Source: Pseudarthrobacter enclensis
GTDB taxonomy: Bacteria > Actinomycetota > Actinomycetes > Actinomycetales > Micrococcaceae
Direction of reading: 5' to 3'
NCBI RefSeq assembly: GCF_030811655.1
Contig: NZ_JAUSRE010000005.1
Location: 1-64,000 of the forward strand
DNA length: 64,000 nucleotides
Shown: piece after piece, positions 16,837 to 27,540 of the stretch
Numbering within the stretch: position 1 is the first letter of the stretch
How the letters are laid out: each line of letters opens with the position of its first letter
Translations under genes and position numbers: made by a program
The notes under the pieces: model-generated
What the model was told of the DNA's origin: nothing
Databases searched by the model: none
The model's input: only the letters and a program-made list of their open reading frames with translations

Positions 16837-17232
16837 TCAGCGGACGGCGACGAGGTCCACGACAAAGATGAGGGCTTCGTTGGGGGCAATCGCTCCTCCG
16901 GCACCGCGCGAGCCGTAGGCCAGCTCTGACGGGATCTCCAGGCGGCGGCGGCCCCCGACCTTCATGCCCAGCAGGCCCTGGTCCCAGCCCTGGATAACCT
17001 GGCCCACGCCAACGCGGAAGTCCAGCGGAGTGCCGCGGCCCCATGACGCGTCGAACTCTTCCCCGGTGGACCAGGCGACGCCGACGTAATGGGTGGAGAC
17101 GGTGTCCCCGGCTTTGGCTTCGCGTCCCGTTCCCTCAATGAGGTCGGTGATGACGAGTTCCGTAGGGACGTCGCCTTCGGGGAAATCGATCTCGGGCTTC
17201 TGGCGGTCGAATTCCCGCTGTCCAAACGACAT
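16837..17232 (-). CDS. FKBP-type peptidyl-prolyl cis-trans isomerase (cytosolic)
   Basis: 131 residues, one FKBP domain: VSTHYVGVAWSTGEEFDASW, QVIQGWDQGLLGMKVGGRR, ELAYGSRGAGG and a terminal LIFVVDLVAV. These contain the usual aromatic pocket residues. It has no signal sequence, so it acts in the cytoplasm on nascent or misfolded proteins. It lies just downstream of a related exported FKBP. Placement of FKBP genes next to pafA is common in actinobacterial proteasome loci. Confidence 0.94.
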   Translation of the reverse strand: MSFGQREFDRQKPEIDFPEGDVPTELVITDLIEGTGREAKAGDTVSTHYVGVAWSTGEEFDASWGRGTPLDFRVGVGQVIQGWDQGLLGMKVGGRRRLEIPSELAYGSRGAGGAIAPNEALIFVVDLVAVR

Positions 17233-17294
17233 GCTTGCTCCTATGCGTGAGAGTGATGGGTGCCGCGAAGGCCGCGGCGTCCCTGTAAGTCTTG

Positions 17295-18281
17295 CTACTT
17301 GACCCCGAGGATGTCCACTACGAAGACAAGGTCGCCCTTTGCCTGGCCCTGGCCGGCGTCGCCGTAGGCAAGGTCTTTGGGTATCACCAGCAGGACGCGG
17401 GAACCTACAGTCTTGCCGGTGAGGCCCTGCGTCCAGCCCTTTATGACACCGGAGAGGGGGAAGGTGGCAGGCTGGCCCCGGTCAAAGCTGGAGTCGAACT
17501 TGGTGCCGTCGGCCAGGTTGACCCCAACGTAGTTGACCGTCAGGGTGTCGCTTTCCTTGACCGCGGCGCCGGTGCCCTTGATCAGGTCCTGGGAGACCAG
17601 CGATGTGGGGGCGGGCGCGCCTGCAACATTGATCTGCGGTACGCCGTCCTTATCCGTCACAGTCGGAAGCCCGGCCGGCGGGGTCACCGTTTCACCCTGG
17701 GGCTTGTCGAGGACGGGGGTAGCGTCGGCAGCAGACACTACTTTGATGATCAGCAGCTGGGTGGGCTGGGCCGCGGCACTGGGGCTCGGGCTCGCGCTGT
17801 CAGAGGGGCTTGCACCATCGGAGGGGCTGGGGCTCGCGGAGGGAGAGCTCTGCTGTCCGGGGACGGCCAGCGCCAGGCTGGACCCTACCTTGGCACCTAC
17901 GAACGCGTTGTAGATGACGGCGCTGCTGGTCTTGAGCTGATCGTTCAGCTCCAGGCTTTCCGGCTCATTGGGAAAAGTATCCTCAAGCTGCGAGCCGTCC
18001 GTGCCGTTCAGGGCCAGGATCGAAATCTTGGCTACCTGGTTTGCCTTGATGGTGTCACCGCTGCCTTCGGACACCACCTTGATAGTGGGCTGGGTGACGG
18101 TCAGCGGCTTGTCGAAGTCCACACCCGGGGCCTTCTTGTCCCCGTTGTCGGTCAGTTTGAGGGAGTCGAACTTTGCAGTCTCCCCGGCGGACTGGCTGCT
18201 GGGCTCTGGCTGCGAAGATGTGCCTCCGCAGGCGGTCAGGAGCAGCAGGCCGGGAAGGAGGATTGCTAGTAGTCGGCGCAC
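17295..18281 (-). CDS. FKBP-type peptidyl-prolyl isomerase lipoprotein
   Basis: 328 residues from GTG 18281. This start gives a classic lipoprotein signal: RR, a leucine-rich core and lipobox LLTAC with Cys18. A serine-rich linker follows. The FKBP domain is at the C-terminus (LTVNYVGVNLADGTKFDSSF, VIKGWTQGLTGKTVGSRVL, KDLAYGDAGQG). A central acidic Ser/Pro repeat (SPSASPSPSDGASPSDSASP) separates an N-terminal FKBP-like region from the catalytic domain. It should fold proteins outside the membrane. Upstream starts at 18326 and 18338 would give an unusually long signal sequence. Confidence 0.88.
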   Translation of the reverse strand: MRRLLAILLPGLLLLTACGGTSSQPEPSSQSAGETAKFDSLKLTDNGDKKAPGVDFDKPLTVTQPTIKVVSEGSGDTIKANQVAKISILALNGTDGSQLEDTFPNEPESLELNDQLKTSSAVIYNAFVGAKVGSSLALAVPGQQSSPSASPSPSDGASPSDSASPSPSAAAQPTQLLIIKVVSAADATPVLDKPQGETVTPPAGLPTVTDKDGVPQINVAGAPAPTSLVSQDLIKGTGAAVKESDTLTVNYVGVNLADGTKFDSSFDRGQPATFPLSGVIKGWTQGLTGKTVGSRVLLVIPKDLAYGDAGQGQAKGDLVFVVDILGVK

Positions 18282-18398
18282 GTAGGAAAACTTTCGTCGG
18301 GGCAGGGTGGATACGACATTCCGCATCGCGGCGGACAATGCCGTTCGAAGGGTCCCGTTAAAAAGGACCTTATCCAGAATAGACCCTGAAGCTGGACG

Positions 18399-19763
18399 TC
18401 AGCCCATAGAGTCCAGAAGAGCCTCCACGCGGTCGTCCACGCTGCGGAAGGGATCCTTGCACAGGATGGTCTGGTGGGCGCGGTCATTCAATTTAAGATG
18501 CACCCAGTCCACGGTGTAGTCCCGCCCCAGTTCCTGCGCACGGCGGACAAAGTCACCCCGCAGCTTGGCACGGGTGGTTTGCGGTGGTGCATCCACCGCG
18601 CCCTTGATCACCGTATCGTCAACGATCCTGCGGACCGCACCGCGTGATTGCAGCAGGTAGAAGAGCCCGCGGCTGCGGGAAATGTCGTGGTACGTAAGGT
18701 CCAACTGGGCGATCCGTGGCGCATCCAGTGCCAGGCCGTGGCGTTCGCGGTAGTTGTCCATCAGCTTCTTCTTGATGGCCCAATCGATCTCAGTGTCAAT
18801 GCCCCTGGTGTCGCCCGACTCGATGGCGTGGAGTGTGCGTTCCCACAGATCCAGGATCAGCGGAACATGCTGGTTGTGGGCACCGTGTTCGTTGACGAAG
18901 GCCGTGACCTTGCCCAGGTACTCCTGCTGAATCTCCAAGGCAGTGAGCTGCCGCCCGTTGGCGAGGCGCACCAGCGCGCGGCCGGTGAGGTCGTGGGAGA
19001 TTTCCCGGATGCTGCGGATGGGGTTCTCCATCCGCATGTCACGCATGATCACCCCTGCTTCGATCATCCGAAGGACGAGGTCCACGGTGCCGATTTTCAT
19101 CAGCGCCGTTGCTTCGGACATGTTGGAATCCCCCACGATGACGTGCAGCCGCCGATAGAACTCGGCGTCGGCATGAGGCTCATCCCTGGTATTAATGATG
19201 GGCCTGGACCGGGTGGTGGCCGAGGAGACGCCCTCCCAGATGTGGTCGGCGCGCTGGGAGAAGGCGTAGGTGGCACCGTGCGGTGTCTTCAGGATCTTTC
19301 CCGCCCCGGCGATGAGCTGGCGGGTAACGAGGAACGGGATCAGGATCTCGGCGAGGCGGGAAAACTCGCCGCGCCGGGGAATGAGGTAATTTTCGTGGCT
19401 GCCGTACGAATTGCCCGCCGAGTCGGTGTTGTTCTTGAATAGGTACACGGTGCCGTTGAACCCCTCGGCGGCCAGCCGCGCCTGGGCTTCATCCACCAGG
19501 TCGTCGAGGATCAATTCACCGGCGCGGTCGTGGGCGATCAGCTGGGCAAGGTCATCGCATTCCGCCGTGGCATATTCCGGGTGGGACCCTACGTCGAGAT
19601 AAAGCCGCGAACCGTTGGTAAGGAACACATTGGATGAGCGCCCCCAGCTGACCACCTTGCGGAACAGGTACCGGGCCACCTCCTCCGGAGCAAGAGGCCT
19701 GGAGTCGGGACTCGAGTAGGAGATCCCGAATTCGGTTTCAATGCCGAAGATTCTCTTGTCCAT
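18399..19763 (-). CDS. pafA: Pup-protein ligase PafA
   Basis: A 454-residue glutamine-synthetase-like ligase that joins the C-terminal glutamate of Pup to substrate lysines using ATP. The N-terminal FGIETEFGI carries the metal-binding Glu9; [12 protein letters not shown] carries the catalytic Asp57. The [18 protein letters not shown] and [12 protein letters not shown] segments are conserved with Dop. Pup here ends in Gln, so it must first be deamidated by Dop before PafA can use it. PafA follows prcA by ten bases in the same operon. Confidence 0.96.
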   Translation of the reverse strand: MDKRIFGIETEFGISYSSPDSRPLAPEEVARYLFRKVVSWGRSSNVFLTNGSRLYLDVGSHPEYATAECDDLAQLIAHDRAGELILDDLVDEAQARLAAEGFNGTVYLFKNNTDSAGNSYGSHENYLIPRRGEFSRLAEILIPFLVTRQLIAGAGKILKTPHGATYAFSQRADHIWEGVSSATTRSRPIINTRDEPHADAEFYRRLHVIVGDSNMSEATALMKIGTVDLVLRMIEAGVIMRDMRMENPIRSIREISHDLTGRALVRLANGRQLTALEIQQEYLGKVTAFVNEHGAHNQHVPLILDLWERTLHAIESGDTRGIDTEIDWAIKKKLMDNYRERHGLALDAPRIAQLDLTYHDISRSRGLFYLLQSRGAVRRIVDDTVIKGAVDAPPQTTRAKLRGDFVRRAQELGRDYTVDWVHLKLNDRAHQTILCKDPFRSVDDRVEALLDSMG

Positions 19764-19773
19764 TTTGTTCCTC

Positions 19774-20484
19774 CTAGGCCAGCAGGGCTGTGATGTCCGC
19801 GCCGCTCAATCTGCGGAAGGCGCGCCGGGTGCCGCGGGAGCTGTCGGAGAGCCTGTCGAGGACGGCCACTTCAAGAGCGCTTGACGGCAACGGCGTCGAT
19901 GGCTGGTCCCCCTCCTGGGCGGGCGTCAGTCCCTTCACTGCGAGCCGCACCGCGTCGGCGAAGCCCAGGGACGCCTGCCATCCGGCGTCGATGACCGCGG
20001 AAACCTTCTCAGCCTGGCCGCCCATGACGACGAAACTGTGCTCGTCCGCGATCGAGCCATCGAACGTTAACCGGTACAGATGGTCTTCGGCCTGGGTGGG
20101 ACCTACTTCTGCCACGGCGAGTTCCACTTCAAACGGCTTTTGCTCGGCGGTGAATACGGCGCCCAGGCTTTGCGCGTAAACGCTGGCCAGACCGCGGGCG
20201 GTAACGTCCTCGCGGTCATAGGAGTAACCGCGGACGTCGGCATAGCGGACACCGGCCTGGCGGAGGCTTTCGAATTCGTTGTACTTGCCAACGGCGGCGA
20301 ACGCGATCTTGTCGTAGATTTCGCCGACTTTGTGCAGGGACGGCGAAGGGTTCTCCGCGACAAGCGCAATGCCATCGGCGCAGCTGATGACCACCACCGA
20401 GCGGCCGCGGGCGATGCCCTTCCGCGCGAAATCCGCGCGGTCCTTCATCAGCTGCTCGGGCGACACATAGAACTGCTGCGTCAT
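19774..20484 (-). CDS. prcA: proteasome subunit alpha
   Basis: 236 residues, the outer-ring subunit of the 20S core. The N-terminal helix region ([22 protein letters not shown]) gates the pore. [17 protein letters not shown] is the Ntn-fold start without a catalytic threonine, and [21 protein letters not shown] is typical of PrcA. It begins one base after the prcB stop, so subunit synthesis is coupled. Confidence 0.96.
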   Translation of the reverse strand: MTQQFYVSPEQLMKDRADFARKGIARGRSVVVISCADGIALVAENPSPSLHKVGEIYDKIAFAAVGKYNEFESLRQAGVRYADVRGYSYDREDVTARGLASVYAQSLGAVFTAEQKPFEVELAVAEVGPTQAEDHLYRLTFDGSIADEHSFVVMGGQAEKVSAVIDAGWQASLGFADAVRLAVKGLTPAQEGDQPSTPLPSSALEVAVLDRLSDSSRGTRRAFRRLSGADITALLA

Positions 20485-20485
20485 C

Positions 20486-21307
20486 TCAGGCCTCCCGTCC
20501 GGCGATGGTGCGGGCCTCGATCACGCCGCGGGACGCGGCTGCGAGTTCGGCCTCCGGAATACGTCGGGCCCCCGTGCTGTCCACCGTGTAGACCACGGGC
20601 CACAACTGCCTTACCGTATCCGGGCCGCCGGTGGCGGAATCGTCGTCGGCGGCGTCGTACAGGGATTCCACGGCAACGGAGAGCGCTTCCGCTGCCGTCA
20701 GGTTGGGGCGCCAGAGCTTTTTCAGGGCGCCACGGGCGAAGACAGAACCGGACCCTACCGTGTGGTGCTCGTGTTCCTCGTACCTGCCCCCGGTAACGTC
20801 GTAGGAGAACAGTCGGCCGAGACCGGCGGTGGTGTCAAAACCTGCAAACAGAGGGACCACTGCGAGCCCCTGCAAGGCCAGCGGAAGGTTGCCCCTGATC
20901 ATGGCCCCGAGCCGGTTGGCCTTGCCTTCGAGGCTGAGCTGCGTTCCCTCAATCTTTTCGTAATGTTCAAGTTCGACCTGGAAAAGCCTGGTCAGGTCGA
21001 TTGCTATGCCGGCTGTTCCGGCGATGCCAAGGACGGAGAAGTGGTCCGCCGGGAAGACCTTTTCGATGTGCCTGCTGGCGATGACGTTTCCCATGGTGGC
21101 CCGCCTGTCGCCGGCCATCAGGACACCGCCCCCGTAGCTCATCGCAACGATGGTCGTGGCGTGTGGAACCTGCAAAGGGGCAGCCGCCGTCGCGCCACCC
21201 GGCAGGGACCGGTTGAAGGGCAGCAGCTCAGGCCGGTCCCGTAGTAGGTGCTCGGTAAAGGACGAGGTGGCGTTGGCGGCTACCTGGTTGGCGGTTGATT
21301 CCTGCAC
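20486..21307 (-). CDS. prcB: proteasome subunit beta (catalytic)
   Basis: 273 residues. A propeptide of about 50 residues precedes the HATTIVAM cleavage site. Thr51 would become the N-terminal nucleophile after autoprocessing, with [11 protein letters not shown] as the conserved active-site neighbourhood. It forms the inner rings of the 20S core with PrcA. It lies downstream of pup, in the usual actinobacterial order dop-pup-prcB-prcA-pafA. Confidence 0.96.
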   Translation of the reverse strand: MQESTANQVAANATSSFTEHLLRDRPELLPFNRSLPGGATAAAPLQVPHATTIVAMSYGGGVLMAGDRRATMGNVIASRHIEKVFPADHFSVLGIAGTAGIAIDLTRLFQVELEHYEKIEGTQLSLEGKANRLGAMIRGNLPLALQGLAVVPLFAGFDTTAGLGRLFSYDVTGGRYEEHEHHTVGSGSVFARGALKKLWRPNLTAAEALSVAVESLYDAADDDSATGGPDTVRQLWPVVYTVDSTGARRIPEAELAAASRGVIEARTIAGREA

Positions 21308-21387
21308 TCATCACTCCTTGAACGTGGTACTTCAACGTCGGTACAGATTCCGGCCGTCCGCGGCTTCCGCCACCTCCCGGGTCCGGG

Positions 21388-21591
21388 TTACTGGCCGCCC
21401 TTTTGGACAAAGGCCCGGACAAACTCCTCGGCGTTGGATTCCAGGACGCCGTCGATTTCGTCGAGCAGGTCATCCACGCCTTCGGTTGATGCCGAGGCCT
21501 GCGCTTCGGGCGGAGCCGGGGGTGCCTCGGGGATGTCTTCGTCGACCTGGGTGTCGCGTGATTGCGGCTGCTGTTGCTCCTGGCCTGCCAT
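21388..21591 (-). CDS. pup: prokaryotic ubiquitin-like protein Pup
   Basis: 67 residues, disordered N-terminus rich in Gln, Asp and Pro, a helical EGVDDLLDEIDGVLESNAEE segment that binds the Arc/Mpa coiled coil, and the diagnostic C-terminal GGQ. The terminal Gln means Dop must deamidate it to Glu before conjugation. ATG 21591 has a strong AAGGAGG site upstream. An in-frame upstream ATG (21645) lacks one and would add unrelated residues. Confidence 0.96.
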   Translation of the reverse strand: MAGQEQQQPQSRDTQVDEDIPEAPPAPPEAQASASTEGVDDLLDEIDGVLESNAEEFVRAFVQKGGQ

Positions 21592-21675
21592 TGGTTTCCC
21601 TCCTTCTGACTTCGGCGGATCAAGCGGATCCGCCGATATGCCCATCCTGCCACGGGATAGGCGTTCCGGCGCGGT

Positions 21676-23349
21676 TTACGCCGCAGGCGGAGTGCTGTTG
21701 TGTCCCAGCAGTTCCCCGAGGAACGGGGCCGCATCCCGGTAGCGCTCAAACAACGCTCCGGTGAGGGCTTTGGTTCCCCTCAGCGGCTCCCGGGTGGGAA
21801 CCCGCTGAAGCCGTCCGTAACCCGGCACGTCGAAGATAACGGAGTCCCAGCTTGCCCCCACCACGTCCTTGCCGAAGGTGCTGATGCACTTGCCCCGGAA
21901 GAAGGCCCGGGTATCGGCCGGAGGCTCGGACACGGCCTTTGCGATGGCGGCATCATCCACCACACGCTGCATCCGGTTCCTGGACAGGAGCCGGTAGTAG
22001 AGGCCTTTTTCGGGCCTGATATCGGCCCACTGGAGATCCACCAGGCCCAGCCTGGCATCACTCCACTCAAGTCCGTCGCGCTGGCGGTAGCCCTCCAGCA
22101 GGGAAAGCTTGGCCACCCATTCCACAGAGGAGGCAGCAGCAGCGCGGTCATTATCAAGCTGGGTGAGAACCGACGCCCACCGCTCCAGCACCTCGTGGGT
22201 GTGCCCGTCACCGTCCACCGAGTCACCCACGCCGGTGTCCTGGGCAAGTTTGGCGGCGGCCTCGTGGTACATCCACTGCAGGTCCAGGGCAGTGACGCGG
22301 CGGCCGTCCAGCAGGCGCAGCTTCGCTGTCAGTGTGGTGTCATGGCTTACGGTCTTGAGCGCTGCGACGGGCTCGAAGACCTCGATCCTGGGCGCCAGAC
22401 CGGCCTCGATGAGGCTGAGGACCAGCGCCGTAGTGCCGAACTTGAGGTAGTTGGACACCTGGCTCAGGTTGGCGTCCCCGATGATGACGTGCAGGCGCCG
22501 GTATTTGTCCGCGGTGGCGTGCGGCTCATCCCTGGTGTTGATGATAGGCCTGCGGATAGTGGTTTCCAGGCCCACTTCAGCTTCGAAGAAGTCCGCCCGC
22601 TGGCTGATTTGGAAGCCGGGGATGGAGCTGTCCTGGCCGATTCCCACGCGGCCTGCTCCGCACACCACCTGGCGGCTCACAAAAAACGGCGTCAGCCCGC
22701 GAACAATGTCCCCGAAAGGCACCGACCTGGGCATGAGGTAGTTCTCGTGGGAACCGTAGGACACGGACTTGTTGTCCGTGTTGTTCTTGTAGAGGTTGAC
22801 CGGCGGGAGGGCAGGGTCCGCGGCCAGCCGGCGCACGGCGGCAAGTCCAACCAGGTCCCCCGCCGCGTCCCAGGCCACCGCATCCCGCGGGTTGGTGACC
22901 TCCGGGCTTGAGTATTCAGGGTGTGCATGGTCCACGTAAAGTCGGGCCCCATTGCCCAGGACCATGTTCATGAGGAGGGTTCCGGACTCATCCTGCCCGT
23001 CCAGTTCAAGTTCCTCGCGGCCGTAAGCCAGAGCCACCGCCTCTGCATCAAGGACGGGCGGCTGGTCGGTCAGCTGGCTGGGATGGGCCGCGCCCCTGTC
23101 CACCGTCCAGCCGCGGGCGTCATGGAGCGGCTCTTCATCGGTGTAGTCCCAACGGGTTTCAGCTCCACCCGCAGCCCGCTGCCGGGTGACTTGGGCGTAC
23201 GCCTGCACCACCCGGGCGCTCATCATGGTGGCATTGGCGGAGGGTGCGGAAGGGGCGTGGATGCCGTATTCGGTTTCCGCCCCCATGACCCGCATGGCTC
23301 CGCCGGCGGGGAGAGCCTCCCCGCCGGCGGATCCCTGTGCACCCGTCAT
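21676..23349 (-). CDS. dop: Pup deamidase/depupylase Dop
   Basis: 557 residues, homologous to PafA but deamidating Pup-Gln and removing Pup from substrates. [11 protein letters not shown] holds metal-binding Glu25 and [11 protein letters not shown] the catalytic Asp140. The region between them (about residues 40-115) is the inserted Dop loop that distinguishes it from PafA. At 557 residues it is longer than mycobacterial Dop (about 500). Part of the excess is an 18-residue N-terminal extension. ATG 23349 overlaps the arc stop as ATGA, so translation is coupled. An internal ATG at 23295 would match shorter homologues. Confidence 0.95.
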   Translation of the reverse strand: MTGAQGSAGGEALPAGGAMRVMGAETEYGIHAPSAPSANATMMSARVVQAYAQVTRQRAAGGAETRWDYTDEEPLHDARGWTVDRGAAHPSQLTDQPPVLDAEAVALAYGREELELDGQDESGTLLMNMVLGNGARLYVDHAHPEYSSPEVTNPRDAVAWDAAGDLVGLAAVRRLAADPALPPVNLYKNNTDNKSVSYGSHENYLMPRSVPFGDIVRGLTPFFVSRQVVCGAGRVGIGQDSSIPGFQISQRADFFEAEVGLETTIRRPIINTRDEPHATADKYRRLHVIIGDANLSQVSNYLKFGTTALVLSLIEAGLAPRIEVFEPVAALKTVSHDTTLTAKLRLLDGRRVTALDLQWMYHEAAAKLAQDTGVGDSVDGDGHTHEVLERWASVLTQLDNDRAAAASSVEWVAKLSLLEGYRQRDGLEWSDARLGLVDLQWADIRPEKGLYYRLLSRNRMQRVVDDAAIAKAVSEPPADTRAFFRGKCISTFGKDVVGASWDSVIFDVPGYGRLQRVPTREPLRGTKALTGALFERYRDAAPFLGELLGHNSTPPAA

Positions 23350-25097
23350 AGATACTGTCCTGTGGTGGGCATGGTCTCGATGGACTTGCCGGGCTCCTGG
23401 CCTGCCTTCCCTTGGACGATGGTGCGGATGTAAGTGATCCGTTCGCCCTTCTTTCCGGAAATCCGGGCCCAGTCATCCGGGTTGGTGGTGTTGGGCATGT
23501 CCTCGTGTTCACGAAACTCGTCCACCACCGCCCGCAGCAGGTGCTCGATCCGGAGCCCCTTCTGGTGGGTGGTCAGCAGGTCCTTGATGGCGTACTTCTT
23601 GGCCCGGTCCACCACATTCTGCACCACGGCGCCGGAGTTGAAATCCTTGAAGTACAGCATTTCCGTGTCGCCGTTGGCGTACGTGACTTCCAGGAACTCG
23701 TTGGACTTGTCCGTGGAGTACATGGCTTCCACCGTGCGCTGGACCATGGCGTCCACGGTGGCCTGGACATCGCCGTTGTGTTCGGCGAGATCCGATTCGT
23801 GGAATGGCAGATCGGGCGTGATGTATTTGTTGAAGATGTCGGCGGCAGCCTCCGCATCGGGCCGTTGGATCTTGACCTTCACATCCAAACGGCCGGGCCG
23901 GAGGATGGCCGGGTCAATCATGTCCTCGCGGTTGGATGCGCCGATGACGATGACATTGTCCAGGCGCTCCACGCCGTCAATCTCACTGAGGAGCTGGGGC
24001 ACGATGGTGGTTTCGACGTCGGACGAGATGCCTGTGCCGCGCGTGCGGAACAAGGAGTCCATTTCGTCGAAGAACACCACCACGGGGCTGCCGTCCGAGG
24101 CCTTTTCCCGGGCTCGGGAGAAGATCAGGCGGATGTGCCGCTCCGTTTCGCCCACGTACTTGTCAAGGAGTTCGGGTCCCTTGATGTTCAGGAAGTAGCT
24201 CTTGAGGTCCACGTTGCCGGACCGCTCGGCGGCGCGCGCAGCCAGGGAATTGGCGACGGCTTTGGCGATCAGGGTTTTGCCGCAGCCTGGAGGACCGTAC
24301 AGGAGGATTCCCTTGGGCGCTTTCAAACCATGCTCCCGGTAGAGGTCCGGATGCAGGAACGGAAGTTCCACTGCGTCGCGGATCTGCTCGATCTGGGGAC
24401 CCAGGCCGCCGATGTCCTCGTAGGTAATGTCCGGGACTTCCTCGAGCACAAGGTTCTCCACCTCGGAGCGGGGCACCTTTTCCAGGGCATAACCAGTGCG
24501 GGAATCGACCGAGAGGGCATCGCCGACCCTGAGCTTCTCCGCCTGGAGCGCCCCTGAGAGACGCACGACGCGTTCCTCGTCGGCGCGGCCGACCACCAGG
24601 GCGCGGTCCCGCCCCAGCATCTCCTTCAGGGTGGCCAGTTCGCCGGCGCGCTCGTAGCCCAGTCCGGCGACAATCAGGAGTGCTTCGTTCAGCAGCACTT
24701 CCTGGCCCACGGATAGCTGGTTTATATTCACCAGGGGGCTGACGCCCACGCGCATTTTCCGGCCGGCGTTGAAGATGTCCACCGATTCTTCGGTGGCCGC
24801 CTGGCCGCTGTTGCCCGGAGCGGGCTGACGCTTGGGATTGATTTGAAGAATGGTGCCGAAGCTGTAAGGCGGCTGACCCTCCTGGTCCAGGGCATTTTTC
24901 AGCCGAAGGATCTCTGCCTTCGCCGTCTCAAGCATGCTGACCAGCTTGGAGTTGTTCTGCGTCGCCGCTGCCAACTGGCGGTCAATATGCCTGAGCTTGT
25001 CCCGAAGTATGTTGACCTGGCGGTCAGCAACCGAGAGGTCGTTGGCGGCAGACTGCTCTGCCGGTGTACGTCCGGAGTCCTGGTTTGGTGTCTCCAT
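23346..25097 (-). CDS. arc: proteasome-associated AAA ATPase (ARC/Mpa)
   Basis: 583 residues forming the hexameric unfoldase that feeds pupylated proteins into the 20S core. Seen in order: an N-terminal coiled coil (about 24-72) that captures Pup, tandem OB domains (about 78-215), the AAA module with Walker A GPPGCGKT at 268-275 and Walker B VVFFDEMD, and a C-terminal GQYL motif. The penultimate Tyr docks into the alpha-ring pockets. It is the first proteasome gene of the block and overlaps dop by four bases. Confidence 0.96.
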   Translation of the reverse strand: METPNQDSGRTPAEQSAANDLSVADRQVNILRDKLRHIDRQLAAATQNNSKLVSMLETAKAEILRLKNALDQEGQPPYSFGTILQINPKRQPAPGNSGQAATEESVDIFNAGRKMRVGVSPLVNINQLSVGQEVLLNEALLIVAGLGYERAGELATLKEMLGRDRALVVGRADEERVVRLSGALQAEKLRVGDALSVDSRTGYALEKVPRSEVENLVLEEVPDITYEDIGGLGPQIEQIRDAVELPFLHPDLYREHGLKAPKGILLYGPPGCGKTLIAKAVANSLAARAAERSGNVDLKSYFLNIKGPELLDKYVGETERHIRLIFSRAREKASDGSPVVVFFDEMDSLFRTRGTGISSDVETTIVPQLLSEIDGVERLDNVIVIGASNREDMIDPAILRPGRLDVKVKIQRPDAEAAADIFNKYITPDLPFHESDLAEHNGDVQATVDAMVQRTVEAMYSTDKSNEFLEVTYANGDTEMLYFKDFNSGAVVQNVVDRAKKYAIKDLLTTHQKGLRIEHLLRAVVDEFREHEDMPNTTNPDDWARISGKKGERITYIRTIVQGKAGQEPGKSIETMPTTGQYL

Positions 25098-25179
25098 GAT
25101 GTATCAGCCCCTTCCTGCGCTTCTCTTAAGACATTAGTCCCAAGAAGGCGGGTAGGGATGGAGACTCTCGAAATCTGGA

Positions 25180-26244
25180 CTAGTTCGTGACCTCGGGGGT
25201 ATCCACCACGTTCGTCCCGGCAATGGCGTCCCGGGCAGCGCGGCGCAGCTTCTTGTCTGACACGGCCCGCTCCCCCACGGCGCCGGGCGTCCACGCGTTG
25301 ACGTCTTCTTCGTTGAACTCGGTTTTGGAGGGACGGCGCTTGACGGAGATGCCGGTGACGCCATCTGCGAGCCGCCGGGTAACCAGCAGGAATCCGGTGT
25401 GGGCCACCATCCGGTGGTCGGGGCGGACGGCAAGCCCTTCGAGGTGCCAGCCGCGGACCAGCGACTCCCAGGCATCCGGTTCAGTGAAGCGGCCATCGGC
25501 CCGGATGGCCTCTGCCGTGCGCGAAAGCTGGGTGACGGTGGCAACGTAGTTGATCCAGACGCCGCCCGGTGCAAGGACGGTGGCGACGGCGTCGAGGCAC
25601 TCCCACGGCGCCAGCATGTCCAGGACTACGCGGTCCACGGATCCGGGCTCCTCAGCCTTAACTACTTCCTCCTGGAAGTCGCCGAGGGAAATCTGCCAGG
25701 CGGGGTGCGGGCCGCCGAAGATGGTCTCGACGTTGCCGCGGGCTATATCCGCGAACTCCTCCCGGCGTTCAAAGGAATGCAGGTAGCCGTTGTCGCCCAC
25801 GGCGCGGAGCAGGGAAATGGACAGGGCACCCGAGCCGACGCCGGCTTCCACCACGCGTGCGCCGGGGAAAATATCCGCCATGGTGACGATCTGGCCGGCG
25901 TCCTTGGGATATACGACGGCGGCGCCGCGCGGCATGGACAGCACAAAGTCGGAGAGCAGGGGCCGAAGCGTCTGGTACTGCTGGCCCACATTGTTGACCA
26001 CCACGGAGCCGTCCACCTTGCCGATGATTTCGTCGTGGTTCAGGAAGCCGCGGTGCGTATGGAATGCTCCACCACGTTCGAGCGTGATGGTGTTCATACG
26101 GCCGCGTTCGTCCGTGAGCTGGACGCGTTCGCCTTCGCGGAAGGGGCCACGTCGACGGGCAGCTCCCACCGGCTGCGAGCCGCCGGCGGCAGCACCGGCC
26201 CGGGCTGCTCCCTGGGCGTCATTGACGGCAGTTTCGCTGCTCAT
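25180..26244 (-). CDS. trmI: tRNA (adenine-58-N1)-methyltransferase TrmI
   Basis: 354 residues. The N-terminal beta domain (REGERVQLTDERGR) precedes a class I SAM domain with VVEAGVGSGALSISLL and the VLDMLAPW motif IV. It methylates A58 in the T-loop of tRNAs, as a homotetramer. Actinobacterial TrmI commonly sits directly upstream of arc, as here (82 bases). The alanine-rich first 30 residues and the last 40 residues are extensions of low conservation. Confidence 0.93.
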   Translation of the reverse strand: MSSETAVNDAQGAARAGAAAGGSQPVGAARRRGPFREGERVQLTDERGRMNTITLERGGAFHTHRGFLNHDEIIGKVDGSVVVNNVGQQYQTLRPLLSDFVLSMPRGAAVVYPKDAGQIVTMADIFPGARVVEAGVGSGALSISLLRAVGDNGYLHSFERREEFADIARGNVETIFGGPHPAWQISLGDFQEEVVKAEEPGSVDRVVLDMLAPWECLDAVATVLAPGGVWINYVATVTQLSRTAEAIRADGRFTEPDAWESLVRGWHLEGLAVRPDHRMVAHTGFLLVTRRLADGVTGISVKRRPSKTEFNEEDVNAWTPGAVGERAVSDKKLRRAARDAIAGTNVVDTPEVTN

Positions 26245-26343
26245 GATTTTTCCTCGCTCCTGTGAAACCTGTTACGCCGCGGAGGGAAACGTCCCGGGGA
26301 CACTGTGGCCCTTTCAGCGGCAATGCACGACCGGCAGGTAACT

Positions 26344-27540
26344 CTACCGGTTCTGGCCCTGCCGGCGCCTATCGGTGCCTTGGCGCTTTCCTGTCATGGC
26401 GGCGAGGACAGCATCCTGGGTCAGCAGCCCGGTGACGCTGCCGTTGTGGTCCACCACCGCGTAATGGCGTCCTTCCAGCTGCGAGAGGAACTGGATCAGT
26501 TCCTGTCCCTTGGACCACTCGGGTACATAGGCTCCGGCAGCGAGGGGGAAGGCTACGGCGGTGATGGGGGTCGTATCGGCAGCTGCCGCGGGTACGGCGG
26601 CCAATGCCTCCGGATCCACCACCCCCTGGGGCCGGCCGTCTGGTCCGCACACTACTACCGACGGTGTTCCTGCTGCCTGCACCCGGAGGGCGTCGCGGAC
26701 GGTGCCGGTGGCTGCAACGCCGCCCGCCGGCGTCGACAAAGCGGCGGCGCTGACCAACGGGAGACGTCCGCGGAGCGTTCCCTGCTGGATCGATGCCGAG
26801 GCACCCATCCAGAGAAAACCGCCCACCAGGACGGTGATCATGATGAGGCTGAAGTCCGGCCGGTCACCGGCGAGGTAGGGACGCAGGAGGAACCAGTAAG
26901 CGATCGCGACAACGATGATGCGGCCGCCCCAGCCGGCAGCCACGGTGCCCTTGGCCTGGCTGCCGGTGGCCTTCCAGACAATCGATTCCACCAGGCGGCC
27001 ACCGTCCAACGGAAGTCCAGGCAGGACGTTGAAGACACCGATAAGGAAGTTGGCCCACATAAAGATGTTCGTCAGGATCCCGGCGACACTGCCTAGGCTG
27101 TCGGTACCGAGCACCAGCCACGCACCGCCGGCAAGGAGGAAGTTCGCTGCGGGTCCGGCAAAGGCGACGAGCACGGACCGTCCCGGGGAGGACGTAAAGC
27201 TTTCGAACTGGGTGTGGCCGCCCCACAGGTTGAGGACGATCTTCTGCGTGGGCCAGCCATAGATCTTCGCGGTCAGCGCATGGGCCAGCTCGTGCACGAG
27301 AACGGAGATCAGCAGCAGGACGGCGTAGGCAAGGGCGACCAAATAGGCGGCCATTCCGAGCATGGGATTGTTCCTGGCCAGTACCGGCCCATAGACAATC
27401 ACCGTGAAGGCCGCGATGACAAACCACGAGTAGGCGAGAACTACAGGCACTCCGGCGATGCGTCCCAGCGGGATTCCTTCGCGGCGGCCCGGGCTCTCCT
27501 GTTGGGTGCCCGTTCCGGCCCCTGGGTCAGCCACGTGCAT
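26344..27540 (-). CDS. site-2-type intramembrane metalloprotease with CBS domains (M50)
   Basis: About 398 residues. Several membrane helices carry the zinc motif HELAH in LLISVLVHELAHALTAKIYG, and the third ligand region NVLPGLPLDGGRLVE. A C-terminal half with two CBS-like units (DALRVQAAGTPSVVVCGPDG and QGVVDPEAL; the last at RHYAVVDHNGSVTGLLT) may sense nucleotides. S2P proteases release membrane-bound regulators; no substrate is evident here. ATG 27540 overlaps the HAD gene by 14 bases. Confidence 0.88.
   Translation of the reverse strand: MHVADPGAGTGTQQESPGRREGIPLGRIAGVPVVLAYSWFVIAAFTVIVYGPVLARNNPMLGMAAYLVALAYAVLLLISVLVHELAHALTAKIYGWPTQKIVLNLWGGHTQFESFTSSPGRSVLVAFAGPAANFLLAGGAWLVLGTDSLGSVAGILTNIFMWANFLIGVFNVLPGLPLDGGRLVESIVWKATGSQAKGTVAAGWGGRIIVVAIAYWFLLRPYLAGDRPDFSLIMITVLVGGFLWMGASASIQQGTLRGRLPLVSAAALSTPAGGVAATGTVRDALRVQAAGTPSVVVCGPDGRPQGVVDPEALAAVPAAAADTTPITAVAFPLAAGAYVPEWSKGQELIQFLSQLEGRHYAVVDHNGSVTGLLTQDAVLAAMTGKRQGTDRRRQGQNR

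Noticed and set aside
17292..18269. 325-codon plus-strand open frame
   Set aside because: Antisense to the lipoprotein FKBP gene; glycine-rich without motif.
21700..22911. 403-codon plus-strand open frame
   Set aside because: Antisense to dop; no family features.
23412..24557. 381-codon plus-strand open frame
   Set aside because: Antisense to arc, which has intact Walker motifs.
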